From contig JAFKJK010000008.1 of the NCBI GenBank assembly GCA_017306015.1, positions 124,001 through 188,000 on the forward strand: 64,000 bases of DNA, in the 5' to 3' direction. The stretch comes from Propionibacteriaceae bacterium. Lineage in GTDB: Bacteria; Actinomycetota; Actinomycetes; Propionibacteriales; Propionibacteriaceae. Under the pieces are notes generated by a model, which saw only the letters and a program-made list of their open reading frames with translations, was not told where the DNA came from and made no database searches. Both the position numbers and the translations under genes were made by a program. Shown here one piece after another: positions 40,975 through 47,450 of this stretch (its first letter is position 1; every line of letters begins with the position of its first letter).

Positions 40975-41606
40975 TCGCGTCGCTCCCCGGGCGCGAAGTC
41001 GAGCCGCAGCACCGCCCGGCGCACACCAGGACGGGAGACCTCCCGGAAGCCGGCAGCAGCGAACACCTGCGCGAAGCCGACGTGCTCCTCGCCCCAGGTG
41101 ACCCGTCCCTCGCTCACCGGCAGCATCGGATAGCCCTCGATCGCGGTCGCCCCGCGCTCGCGGGCGAAGTCGACGGCCGCCGCGGCGAGGGCGTGGCTGA
41201 CTCCCCGGCCCCGGTAGCCGGCCCGGACCTGGAAGCACGTCAACGCCCAGACACCCGGATCCTGCCTGTCCTCGGCACGCCCCTGCCACGGGATCCGGTA
41301 CACCCGCAGCAGTCCCGGGTACTCCCGGCGGGGCTGGACGGCGCACCAGCCGACCGGCTCGCCCTCGCTGTAGGCGATCAGGCCGGTAGTGCCGGGCGCG
41401 TCCGGCCGTCCGGCGCAGGTCTGCTCGCGGAGTCGCAGTCGGCGTTCGTCGACCGGTGTCGAGCCGAACGACTCACCCCGGTCCAGCTTGTAGCGCTGGC
41501 ACTGGCACTCGGCGGCCGCGCCCCGCGCGCCGAACACCGCCTGCACGTCGTCCCAGCTCGCCTGGTTGGCCGGAACCACCCGGATGGATGTCAGCGGTTC
41601 GGGCAT
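40971..41606 (-). CDS. GNAT family N-acetyltransferase
   Basis: This 211-residue protein carries the acetyl-CoA binding pattern of the GNAT family in VRAGYRGRGVSHALAAAAVDFARERGA near residue 138. The preceding strand contains ALTCFQVRAG. The N-terminal half contains a CQCQRYKLDRGE stretch seen in a subgroup of unknown substrate. The ATG is 6 bases from a TACGCT -10 box and heads the operon with the PLP enzyme and xthA. Confidence 0.85.
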   Translation of the reverse strand: MPEPLTSIRVVPANQASWDDVQAVFGARGAAAECQCQRYKLDRGESFGSTPVDERRLRLREQTCAGRPDAPGTTGLIAYSEGEPVGWCAVQPRREYPGLLRVYRIPWQGRAEDRQDPGVWALTCFQVRAGYRGRGVSHALAAAAVDFARERGATAIEGYPMLPVSEGRVTWGEEHVGFAQVFAAAGFREVSRPGVRRAVLRLDFAPGERRE

Positions 41607-41612
41607 GCCCGC

Positions 41613-41618
41613 AGCGTA
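41613..41618 (-). promoter_or_regulatory. leaderless promoter -10 (TACGCT) for the GNAT operon
   Basis: Read on the minus strand, TACGCT is followed by GCGGGC and then the ATG at 41606. Confidence 0.6.
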
Positions 41619-41643
41619 GCCGCCGGTTCGGACAGCCCGGAGG

Positions 41644-42135
41644 TCACCGATAGTTGTCGAACTGGACGGCGAAGTCGTAGTCCGCCTCGCGGACCAACTT
41701 CTGCACTGCCTGCAGGTCGTCCCGCTTCTTGCCGAAGACCCGCAGGTCGTCGCCCTGCACCTGGGTGCGGACGCCCTTGGGGCCCTGGTCGCGGATCAGC
41801 TTGCTGATCTTCTGGGCGTTCTCCCGGCTGATGCCCTGCTGCAGGGACGCGGTCAGCTTCCACAGCTTCCCCGAGATCCGTGGCTCGCCGGCATCCAGCG
41901 ACTTCAGGTCGACCTTGCGCCGCACCAGCATCGTCTGGAGGACGTCCAGGATCGCCTTCACTCGCTCCTCGCCGTTGGCCTCCATCTCGATCGCGTCCCC
42001 CGACCAGCGGATGGACGCGTCCGTCCCCTTGAAGTCGAAGCGGTTGCGGACCTCCTTCGCAGCCATGTTCAGCGCGTTGTCGACCTCCTGATGGTCCACC
42101 TTGCTGACGATGTCGAACGAGTTCTCTGCTGGCAC
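41644..42135 (-). CDS. yajQ: YajQ family nucleotide-binding protein
   Basis: This 163-residue cytoplasmic protein belongs to the YajQ (DUF520) family; some members bind cyclic di-GMP, others are linked to RNA or tRNA binding. The sequence matches the family along its whole length: [18 protein letters not shown] at the start, [15 protein letters not shown], and [14 protein letters not shown] with VQFDNYR at the end. GGAGG lies 6 bases before the GTG start. The signal bound here is not known. Confidence 0.93.
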   Translation of the reverse strand: MPAENSFDIVSKVDHQEVDNALNMAAKEVRNRFDFKGTDASIRWSGDAIEMEANGEERVKAILDVLQTMLVRRKVDLKSLDAGEPRISGKLWKLTASLQQGISRENAQKISKLIRDQGPKGVRTQVQGDDLRVFGKKRDDLQAVQKLVREADYDFAVQFDNYR

Positions 42136-42205
42136 TGGCGGCCTCCTTCATCTGCTGGTCCCAGTTTGGCCGCACCCCGGCGGTTCGGCTACGCTTTCGG
42201 GGCAC

Positions 42206-42287
42206 GGCAGGTTGCCCGAGCGGCCAATGGGAGCGGTCTGTAAAACCGTCGGCGATGCCTACGTAGGTTCGAATCCTACACCTGCCA
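42206..42287 (+). tRNA. tRNA-Tyr (anticodon GTA)
   Basis: The acceptor arms GGCAGGT and ACCTGCC pair fully. The anticodon loop CTGTAAA gives GTA at 42240-42242. A long variable arm marks a class II tRNA, as expected for tyrosine. CCA is not encoded. The T arm and 3' acceptor are the attachment site of the element that follows. Confidence 0.93.
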
Positions 42288-42290
42288 CGC
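42267..42290 (+). repeat. attL, 24-bp direct repeat in the tRNA-Tyr 3' end
   Basis: This copy runs from the T arm to three bases past the discriminator and is identical to 48763-48786. It keeps the tRNA intact, so integration does not inactivate the gene. Confidence 0.85.
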
Positions 42291-42297
42291 AGTGAGT

Positions 42298-42327
42298 GCC
42301 CTAGTCAGAAGCGGTTTCGGCTAGGGC
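42298..42327 (+). terminator. hairpin after tRNA-Tyr
   Basis: GCCCTAG (42298-42304) is repeated inversely at 42321-42327, followed by CTCTTCC. It lies in the element and could end the tRNA transcript. Confidence 0.45.
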
Positions 42328-42458
42328 CTCTTCCATGTCGTGCCAGCTACGTGCCAGATGCTACTACGGACGCGTTTCTAGAAACGGCGTTCGGGCAGAC
42401 TGGATCGATCCGGGACGAGCTGGAGGCCGAGCTGCCGCCCGTGCCAACCCTTGGGCGG

Positions 42459-42665
42459 TCAGCAGTAGATTGTGAGGGCTCCGGAGTGGCAGAGCACTAC
42501 GATCTGATCGCCGGTCTCGATGACGTGGAAGTCCTCCTCCTTGGCGCGATCGATGATCTCGTCCAGCGCCCCTCGGTGCTCTCTGATGTCGTACACCGAC
42601 CGTCGGATGACACCCCCGGTACGCGCTTGGTCTGCGTCGAAGAACTGATCAACCCATGCACTCAT
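42459..42665 (-). CDS. small conserved-looking protein of the element, unknown function
   Basis: A 68-residue acidic protein starting MSAWVDQFFDADQART, with no membrane segment. The ATG is 6 bases from a TATGGT -10 box (42672-42677, minus strand), so it looks leaderless and expressed on its own. An overlapping plus-strand frame (42351-42686) lacks any start signal and is less protein-like. I recall similar short proteins in actinobacterial elements but cannot name the function. Confidence 0.6.
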   Translation of the reverse strand: MSAWVDQFFDADQARTGGVIRRSVYDIREHRGALDEIIDRAKEEDFHVIETGDQIVVLCHSGALTIYC

Positions 42666-42671
42666 ACCGAG

Positions 42672-42677
42672 ACCATA
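42672..42677 (-). promoter_or_regulatory. leaderless promoter -10 (TATGGT)
   Basis: On the minus strand TATGGT, six bases, then the ATG at 42665. Confidence 0.55.
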
Positions 42678-42696
42678 GCGAGGTAGAGACGCGAAA

Positions 42697-42727
42697 GAGG
42701 CCCCGGGGATCGCTTCCTCGGGGCCTC
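42697..42727. terminator. terminator hairpin after the resolvase gene
   Basis: Arms 42697-42709 and 42715-42727 (GAGGCCCCG type, 13 bases, one mismatch) enclose a 5-base loop. It lies just past the resolvase stop on the minus strand. Confidence 0.7.
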
Positions 42728-42742
42728 GGTGTCGTCAGCGGG

Positions 42743-43354
42743 TCAGGCGTCCAGCGCCCGGTAGACGGACGCCCTGCTCATGCCGGTCTTGGCGACGATG
42801 GCCGCGATGGTCGAGCCGCTGGCCCTGAGCCGCTTCACAGTGTCGATGTTCTCGGCGGTCAGGGCTGACTTGGTGCGGGTGGCCTTGATGCCCTGGGCCT
42901 TGCGGGCGGCGCGGGCGTCGGCGGCACGCTCGGCAGTGTTGGCCCTCTCCCACTCGGCAATCGCGGCCAGCACGGTCAGAATCAAGCGACCGGTGATCCC
43001 GTCGAAGCTCTCGCCCGGCTTCAGGGACTTGATCGAGACGCCGTGCTCGGTCAGCTCGTCAATGGTGCTCAGAATGCCGGTCGTGGTGCGTCCGAAGCGA
43101 TCCAGAGAGGAGACGACCACGACGTCCCCGGGCCGGAGCTGGGCCAGCATGGCGTTGAAGCCGGGCCGGTCCATGGTCTTGCCGGTGAGCTTGTCCTCAA
43201 AGATGCGGGCGGGGTCGATCCCGGCCTCAACGAGAGCGGCGGTCTGGCGGGCGTAGTCCTGCTGGACGGACGACACGCGGCGGTACCCGAAGGCGTAGCC
43301 GGTCGTCGTGGTGGTGCTCTCGGTGGTGGCCTTGGTGACGGTCGTTGTGCTCAT
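42743..43354 (-). CDS. serine recombinase (resolvase/invertase family)
   Basis: This 203-residue site-specific recombinase has a Thr-rich N-terminus. The catalytic domain follows: GYRRVSSVQQDYARQ with Ser28 as the expected nucleophile, VVVVSSLDRFGRTTTGI, and the long E-helix region ILTVLAAIAEWERA. A short C-terminal HTH (STIAAIVAKTGMSRASVYRAL) completes the Hin/Tn3-resolvase layout. It may resolve multimers of the element's circular form or invert a segment. The ATG is 6 bases from TACGCT, a -10 box that overlaps the element's repeated decamer. Confidence 0.9.
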   Translation of the reverse strand: MSTTTVTKATTESTTTTTGYAFGYRRVSSVQQDYARQTAALVEAGIDPARIFEDKLTGKTMDRPGFNAMLAQLRPGDVVVVSSLDRFGRTTTGILSTIDELTEHGVSIKSLKPGESFDGITGRLILTVLAAIAEWERANTAERAADARAARKAQGIKATRTKSALTAENIDTVKRLRASGSTIAAIVAKTGMSRASVYRALDA

Positions 43355-43360
43355 GGGTAG

Positions 43361-43370
43361 AGCGTATCAC
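43361..43370 (+). promoter_or_regulatory. element decamer, copy 1 (AGCGTATCAC), and resolvase -10
   Basis: The complementary strand reads GTGATACGCT, which contains the resolvase -10 (TACGCT, 43366-43361). A protein bound here would compete with RNA polymerase. Confidence 0.55.
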
Positions 43371-43456
43371 GTACTGACTCTATGACGGCCAGATTGAGAC
43401 ATGTTTCAAACCTTGATTTCGTGACAGGCCTAGAGACACTTCACCGGCGTGTCGGG

Positions 43457-43486
43457 CCGTCTCAGGTAGCAAGCTAAGTGAGACGG
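43457..43486. repeat. 8-bp inverted repeat in the resolvase upstream region
   Basis: CCGTCTCA (43457-43464) and TGAGACGG (43479-43486) with 14 bases between. The 43371-43647 gap otherwise holds no gene. It may be a recombination or operator site for the neighbouring resolvase. Confidence 0.4.
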
Positions 43487-43601
43487 CTTCCGGGAGGTCG
43501 TTCCGTGAAACGCGGACGGGGCTCTCAGCTCAGGACGCCCCGAGTCGCACGCGAGATTGGTCGTGAGTCTCAACGAGCGTTCCGCGCTTTCGCTCCCGTC
43601 C

Positions 43602-43611
43602 GGCGTATCAC
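43602..43611 (+). promoter_or_regulatory. element decamer, copy 2 (GGCGTATCAC)
   Basis: It lies 36 bases before the start of the 123-residue protein gene, at promoter distance. Confidence 0.5.
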
Positions 43612-43647
43612 CTCTGTGGGACACACCGTCCCGAGAGGAGACAAGAG

Positions 43648-44019
43648 ATGACAGAGAACATCGCCTACGCCCGTCGCTGGGTCGAGCACCTCGGGTTGAA
43701 GCTGGAGCGCCGGGCCAAGTGGCGCAGCGAGGACGGACCACGGTGGGCCGTCGTTGATCCGTGGCAGCCGGTGCACACAAGCGATGTGCCGGACCTGACC
43801 GCCGGACGGAGGCCCTCGGCAATCGTGCTGGAGCGGGTGACGCTGGCCGAGGTCTGGGACTGGATCAGGGCTCATGAGCCCTTGCACACGCGAATCATCT
43901 GGGACGCGCGGGAAGCGTGGCGCGTGAGCATCGGCCTGCCGACTCGGGAGGAACTCGGCGAGCACTTCTTGTCGGAGTTCAGCGACGAGGACGCAGAGGA
44001 GGGCGACGACACCGAGTAG
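43648..44019 (+). CDS. element protein of unknown function, acidic C-terminus
   Basis: A 123-residue protein with a Trp-rich N-terminal half (ARRWVEHLGLKLERRAKW) and a strongly acidic tail (EFSDEDAEEGDDTE). It lacks membrane segments. AGAGGAG lies 8 bases before the ATG, and a repeated decamer sits further upstream. A strong hairpin follows the stop. Acidic small proteins of this sort in mobile elements sometimes mimic DNA or block host proteins, but nothing here shows that directly. Confidence 0.7.
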   Translation: MTENIAYARRWVEHLGLKLERRAKWRSEDGPRWAVVDPWQPVHTSDVPDLTAGRRPSAIVLERVTLAEVWDWIRAHEPLHTRIIWDAREAWRVSIGLPTREELGEHFLSEFSDEDAEEGDDTE

Positions 44020-44038
44020 CGCCAGCCAGAGCACGAGA

Positions 44039-44078
44039 GAGGCCCCCCGGTAGGGCTCGTGAACGACCGGGGGGCCTC
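44039..44078. terminator. bidirectional terminator, 13-bp perfect stem
   Basis: GAGGCCCCCCGGT (44039-44051) pairs with 44066-44078 around a 14-base loop. It lies between two convergent genes of the element. Confidence 0.8.
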
Positions 44079-44142
44079 GCCGGGCCGCCGAACGGACGGC
44101 CCTTGCCCGGGCTTGGCGCGACCCCGGGCAAGATTCTTGGGG

Positions 44143-44400
44143 TTAGCCGTCGGGGAAGAGCGACCTCAGAAATCGCGAGTAGGTCTTTGGCGGGATCCCG
44201 ACCAGCTCGCCGCCCGCGTGATAGACGTGCAACGCCCGGGTCGAGCTGCCCGGCCGGACCGGCTCCATCGTGAACAGCAAACGCCGATCGTCGCTCAGCC
44301 GAAAATCACTCCCTGGTGGGAGCTCCACGCGGCGGTCGCCTAATTTGACGACCGCGCCGACACTGTGCGGCGTCCTGGGCGTCTTGAGCGCCAGTGGCAT
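44143..44400 (-). CDS. element protein of unknown function (last gene of the five-gene run)
   Basis: An 85-residue basic protein starting MPLALKTPRTPHSVG. Its second half reads like a small beta-rich domain (FRLSDDRRLLFTMEP, RALHVYHAGG). GGGAGGG lies 5 bases before the ATG, and one base separates it from the preceding gene. I do not recognise it. Confidence 0.6.
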   Translation of the reverse strand: MPLALKTPRTPHSVGAVVKLGDRRVELPPGSDFRLSDDRRLLFTMEPVRPGSSTRALHVYHAGGELVGIPPKTYSRFLRSLFPDG

Positions 44401-44401
44401 C

Positions 44402-44821
44402 TCAACCCTCCCCTGGAGCTGTGAGGCCGTCCTGGAGCTGCTGGAGCACTTCCCGGCCTCGCACGGCGTCCTTGGCCAGCCGGGCGAAGTCGGCCAGCCG
44501 CATGATCGCAAAGGCGGCTTCCGGAGCGCTTGCTTGACCGGGTCGGACCACCACCGGGAGATCCCCTAGGCCTTGGTCGATGGCGTCCACCTCGGCCTTG
44601 GACAGGTAGGTGGCGACCCTTCCCCAGGGGATTGGACTCGCCACAACATGGACGCCGAGCTGCCGCGTGTAGACGTCGGGCGCGCCGTCGAACTCGTCGC
44701 TCCCGACCCTGCGGGCGGGCATCCTCGCCTCCGCAGCGATCCCCAGTGAGCGAAAGCATGTCGCCACCACGGACCGCCAAGCCGCCGCGCGGCGGCGCTG
44801 ATCGTCGGCTGCGTAGGCCAT
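44402..44821 (-). CDS. element protein, possible degenerate nuclease-fold protein
   Basis: A 139-residue protein that overlaps the preceding gene by one base (TGATG). The layout RRVGSDEFDGAPDVYTR, then a beta strand, then LPVVVRPGQASAPEAAFAIM recalls small PDDEXK-type Holliday-junction resolvase-like proteins of actinophages. However, the usual Glu-x-Lys after the Asp strand is absent (VHVVAS instead). The similarity is remote and the function unproven. Confidence 0.5.
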   Translation of the reverse strand: MAYAADDQRRRAAAWRSVVATCFRSLGIAAEARMPARRVGSDEFDGAPDVYTRQLGVHVVASPIPWGRVATYLSKAEVDAIDQGLGDLPVVVRPGQASAPEAAFAIMRLADFARLAKDAVRGREVLQQLQDGLTAPGEG

Positions 44822-45228
44822 CACAAAGTCGTTCCCCGACGCAGGGTCGTGGAGGTCGTCGGCCGGTCCGGGAAGCGCTCGTGGAGGTCGAGCAGGGCCT
44901 GATCGCGGAGTGGCCCTGCGGGCTGGGCGTAGGCCATCTCTCTGGCTCGGGCCAGCTCGTCCAGCCACGTTCCATCACCCACTTCATGCCACGGTTCCAC
45001 GCCCGCCGGCAGACGGCTGATCCCAATGCGGACCTCACCCCACCGCCGGACCTGCTCGTCCGGGGTGAGGTTGTCGAGCCACGAACGGCCCTCGGAATCG
45101 CGTGTGGATTCGATCATCGCTTTCGTCAACACGACCTCATTACCCCGGCCAAAGCTCACACCAAAGGCCAACACCGGCTCAAGGAAATGGATGGTGGTGC
45201 CCGGCTCGATCTTGGGTGTGTCAGACAT
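44821..45228 (-). CDS. element protein of unknown function
   Basis: A 135-residue protein with AGGAGATCACC before the ATG, overlapping the preceding gene by 8 bases. It contains TTIHFLEPVLAFGVSFGRGNEVVLT, DSEGRSWLDNLTPDEQVRRWG and an Arg/Thr-rich tail. The pattern is reminiscent of hypothetical proteins in actinobacterial integrated elements. No catalytic motif is visible. Confidence 0.65.
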   Translation of the reverse strand: MSDTPKIEPGTTIHFLEPVLAFGVSFGRGNEVVLTKAMIESTRDSEGRSWLDNLTPDEQVRRWGEVRIGISRLPAGVEPWHEVGDGTWLDELARAREMAYAQPAGPLRDQALLDLHERFPDRPTTSTTLRRGTTL

Positions 45229-45802
45229 TGGTGATCTCCTGTCGTTCGTTTTCGGAAACGGCCTTGCAGCGCTGGGCGAAGGTCCGGACCTGGCCCGCCA
45301 GTGCGTCACGGCCACGGCTCTCCAGCTCGGCGGCGATGACCTCCCCGGCCACCGGTGCACGCCGGACGAGGGCGACGACGCCGGCCTCCAGTTCGGCGGC
45401 GTCCTTGGCCTGCTCGATCTCGCCCCCACCCTTGACGCCGAGCTGGAAGAGTGTGGCCAGCGTCCGTGACTCGGCCAGCGTGGCGCGGACGGCGTCGGCG
45501 ATGCGTCCCCGATCCTCAGCCTCGGTAGCGAGATCCCGCAGCCGGTCTGCGGCTTGCGTGAGCCTGACGACGGTGGCGTACGGGCCTATCCCGCCGTCAT
45601 GGAAGGCGCTGGCGTCTGCGGCCATGTGGGCGTCCCGGTGGCGTCTGACGGCCTGCCGAGACAATGCGAAACTGGCCGAAATGGCCGAAAGTGCCTCACC
45701 GCTGGCGATGGCGTTCTCAATCGCTGAGCGCTGGACGTGACCGCAGACCGAGCAGGGCCGACCCCTATGGCCCCTGTTGCGGCCCTGCAGGTCTGCGGTC
45801 AT
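45221..45802 (-). CDS. zinc-finger plus HTH protein of the element (terminase-small-subunit-like pattern)
   Basis: A 193-residue protein. A CSVCGH knuckle near residue 18 is followed by an HTH (GEALSAISASFALSRQAVRRHRDAHM), then a helical region of about 120 residues rich in Ala, Glu and Arg. CxxC-HTH-RHxxxH proteins are common in phages and elements, and some act as small terminase or DNA-recognition subunits. If so, the element may direct its own packaging by a helper phage. The alternative is a transcription regulator. The ATG at 45802 has no strong ribosome site. Confidence 0.6.
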   Translation of the reverse strand: MTADLQGRNRGHRGRPCSVCGHVQRSAIENAIASGEALSAISASFALSRQAVRRHRDAHMAADASAFHDGGIGPYATVVRLTQAADRLRDLATEAEDRGRIADAVRATLAESRTLATLFQLGVKGGGEIEQAKDAAELEAGVVALVRRAPVAGEVIAAELESRGRDALAGQVRTFAQRCKAVSENERQEITNV

Positions 45803-45855
45803 GCAAGAGATATCGGCCGCGTCAAGATGAGTTCGCGGAAGCTGTCTCGCCTCGG

Positions 45856-46647
45856 CTATTTCAGGAAACGACGAAGCCTCTTCACAGTGGATTTGTTGAG
45901 GCGAAGGTGCTTCGCCTGCTCCGCGACGGTGAGCCCCACCGGGAGCGCCTCCAGTCGGGCCACGTTCTCCGGTGTGACCTTGGACGGTCCCCGATGGCCA
46001 CGGCTCCCGCCGACGGCCTGACGACGCCTCAGCTCCTCCCGGCCCTCGGGTGACCATGACAGCGTCCCTAGAGCCTTCCCGGCGGCCTGCCGGGCGGCAT
46101 CGGTCACCCCGTCGGCGTCGGTGAACGTCCAGCCCCGGAGGGCGTCCGCAGGCTCTCCCGGCTCCCGTAGGTGGATCACGTGGCCGTAGTGCTCCCAAGC
46201 GAGGGTCTCCAGCGCTTCGGCCAGCTCCTCGGCGTCCGGGGCCTGGTGGCCGTCCACGGTGAGATCCGAGAGTGCGCGGACGGCCACGGCCCGAAGGCAG
46301 CTCTTCAGTCTGCTGTAGGTGGTGAGCGGATGCTTGCCCTTGCGTCTGGCGTGGGCCTCACGGCCCGAACGACTCGGCGGCGTGATCTCGGTTCGATTCT
46401 TCGTCTTGTCGGCAGCAACAGCACGAACCAAGAACGAACCAAGTTCTGAAGCTGAACTCTCACAAGCCTGAGGGCCGGTGTATCCCTGCGGGATAAGACA
46501 GGTCTTATCTGAGCCGCTCAGATTAGTGACTTGGGACCGGCTCAGATTAGTGACCTCAGCCCGGCTCAGATTAGTGACCTCAGCCCGGCTCAGATTAGTG
46601 ACCCGGACTCTGTTGGCGGGGTCGAACGAGACACGGCGCGGTAGCAT
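45856..46647 (-). CDS. element HTH protein with VTNLSRAE repeats, possible replication initiator
   Basis: A 263-residue protein. Residues 14-45 contain four copies of an eight-residue unit (VTNLSRAE and variants), encoded by the 24-bp DNA repeats. A basic middle region follows, then a C-terminal HTH (LTVAEQAKHLRLNKSTVKRLRRFLK). I choose ATG 46647, with GGAAAGG 9 bases before it, because an earlier ATG at 46686 lies inside a terminator hairpin. Iteron-like repeats within its own gene and a palindrome beside them suggest a Rep or control protein. No known Rep motif is visible. Confidence 0.6.
   Translation of the reverse strand: MLPRRVSFDPANRVRVTNLSRAEVTNLSRAEVTNLSRSQVTNLSGSDKTCLIPQGYTGPQACESSASELGSFLVRAVAADKTKNRTEITPPSRSGREAHARRKGKHPLTTYSRLKSCLRAVAVRALSDLTVDGHQAPDAEELAEALETLAWEHYGHVIHLREPGEPADALRGWTFTDADGVTDAARQAAGKALGTLSWSPEGREELRRRQAVGGSRGHRGPSKVTPENVARLEALPVGLTVAEQAKHLRLNKSTVKRLRRFLK
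46492..46509. repeat. 18-bp palindrome next to the iterons
   Basis: GATAAGAC, two bases (AG), GTCTTATC. It lies 7 bases from the first 24-bp repeat and could be an operator or an origin component. Confidence 0.6.
46517..46602. repeat. four iteron-like repeats, 24-bp period
   Basis: The 14-mer CTCAGATTAGTGAC occurs exactly at 46517, 46541, 46565 and 46589. The spacers between copies 2-3 and 3-4 are identical. The core is AT-richer than its surroundings. A 24-bp spacing places all copies on about the same helix face and also keeps the reading frame of the overlapping gene. Confidence 0.8.
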
Positions 46648-46663
46648 GCGGCGGAGCCTTTCC

Positions 46664-46702
46664 AAGACGTCCCCCTCGCCGACCAAAGCCGGGGGACGTC
46701 TT
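46664..46702. terminator. terminator hairpin, 12-bp perfect stem
   Basis: AAGACGTCCCCC (46664-46675) pairs with 46691-46702, followed on the plus strand by CGTTTCTC. It separates the excisionase-like gene from the five-gene run downstream on the minus strand. Confidence 0.7.
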
Positions 46703-46713
46703 CGTTTCTCGAT

Positions 46714-46881
46714 TCAGGCGAGCTTGCGCCCAAACGCGGCCACGTCGGCGGCGTCAATCCGGATCACTCGGGGACCCAGTCGGCGAGCTGGCAACTCCCC
46801 TGAGGCGATCCAGCGGCGGACGGTCTTCGGGGCGACGCCGAAGCGCTCCGCTACCTGCGGGATCGTGAGCTGGTCAGTCAT
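46714..46881 (-). CDS. excisionase-like HTH protein
   Basis: A 55-residue protein consisting of one HTH_17-type (excisionase/MerR-like) DNA-binding domain: LTIPQVAERFGVAPKTVRRWIASGELPARRLGPRVIRID. It overlaps the zinc-ribbon gene by 8 bases. Such proteins bend att DNA for excision or act as repressors. With the gene at 47265 the element has two of them, and which one partners the integrase is not evident. Confidence 0.8.
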   Translation of the reverse strand: MTDQLTIPQVAERFGVAPKTVRRWIASGELPARRLGPRVIRIDAADVAAFGRKLA

Positions 46882-47134
46882 GGTCGGTCCCCCAGTCGTC
46901 AGCGCTGTTGCACGCGTCACAGAGTCCGCCGAGATCGTGCTCATGCGGATAGGCCGCCCCGCACTGGAAGCAGATGGCGTCTCGCGCTGAGTCGCACCGC
47001 CCGGTCTCGCAGTCGCCACACAAGCCGTCCGGGAAGCTCCTGCGGGAGTAAACCGCGCCACAGCACGCGCACTCTCTGGCGTTCCTAGCTGCGGGCGGAG
47101 TCCGCCCGCAGGCTCTCGTCAACTGATCCGTCAT
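46874..47134 (-). CDS. zinc-ribbon protein of the element
   Basis: An 86-residue protein with Cys pairs in CACC, CGDC, CFQC and CDAC, enough for two zinc sites. The tail is acidic. AGGAG lies 8 bases before the ATG (47134). A repeated decamer lies further upstream. The role is unknown; DNA or protein binding is the likely use of the zinc sites. Confidence 0.65.
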   Translation of the reverse strand: MTDQLTRACGRTPPAARNARECACCGAVYSRRSFPDGLCGDCETGRCDSARDAICFQCGAAYPHEHDLGGLCDACNSADDWGTDHD

Positions 47135-47171
47135 CGGGTGATCTCCTGTCATAACACGTTTCCTCATGGGA

Positions 47172-47180
47172 GTGATACGT
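47172..47180 (-). promoter_or_regulatory. element decamer, copy 3 (ACGTATCAC on the minus strand)
   Basis: Located upstream of the zinc-ribbon and excisionase-like genes, with TATCAC in -10 position for a transcript of about 40 leader bases. Confidence 0.5.
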
Positions 47181-47249
47181 CTGGATATCGACCAATCTCA
47201 GAACGGGCCTGTCAGCCGGTGATCGGCCCCGGGATCCGGGGGCCCCTCA

Positions 47250-47259
47250 GGCGTATCAC
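47250..47259 (+). promoter_or_regulatory. element decamer, copy 4 (GGCGTATCAC)
   Basis: TATCAC (47254-47259) lies 5 bases before the GTG at 47265, so the site is also the probable -10 of a leaderless xis-like transcript. Confidence 0.55.
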
Positions 47260-47264
47260 CAAAT

Positions 47265-47450
47265 GTGAGTTACGTTTCGTTGGAGGACGCCGCCATCTAC
47301 TTCGGAGTGACCGCCCGCACGCTTCGCAACTGGGGCAGCGCTGGCCGGATCACGCTGTACCGGCTCCCGGGCGGGCGCACGCTCCGCGTCCGGCTGGACG
47401 AGATCGAGAGCGCCTTGAAGGTCGTCCCAACCGTGGGGAACGCTTCCTAG
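47265..47450 (+). CDS. excisionase-like HTH protein (candidate Xis)
   Basis: A 61-residue HTH_17-type protein (LEDAAIYFGVTARTLRNWGSAGRITLYRLPGGRTLRVRLDEIE) that converges on the integrase gene and overlaps its end by 4 bases. The position next to the integrase favours a recombination directionality factor. The GTG start follows a decamer copy that serves as a -10 box. Confidence 0.78.
   Translation: MSYVSLEDAAIYFGVTARTLRNWGSAGRITLYRLPGGRTLRVRLDEIESALKVVPTVGNAS

Noticed and set aside
42351..42686. 111-codon plus-strand frame at the left end of the element
   Set aside because: It lies opposite a more protein-like minus-strand gene that has a correctly spaced -10 box; the plus frame lacks any start signal.
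46517..46602. CRISPR array
   Set aside because: Repeats are 14-24 bp with near-identical short spacers, lie within a coding frame, and no cas genes occur in the window.
46648..46686. ATG 46686 as the start of the HTH/VTNLS-repeat protein
   Set aside because: It falls inside a 12-bp-stem terminator hairpin; ATG 46647 has a GGAAAGG site.
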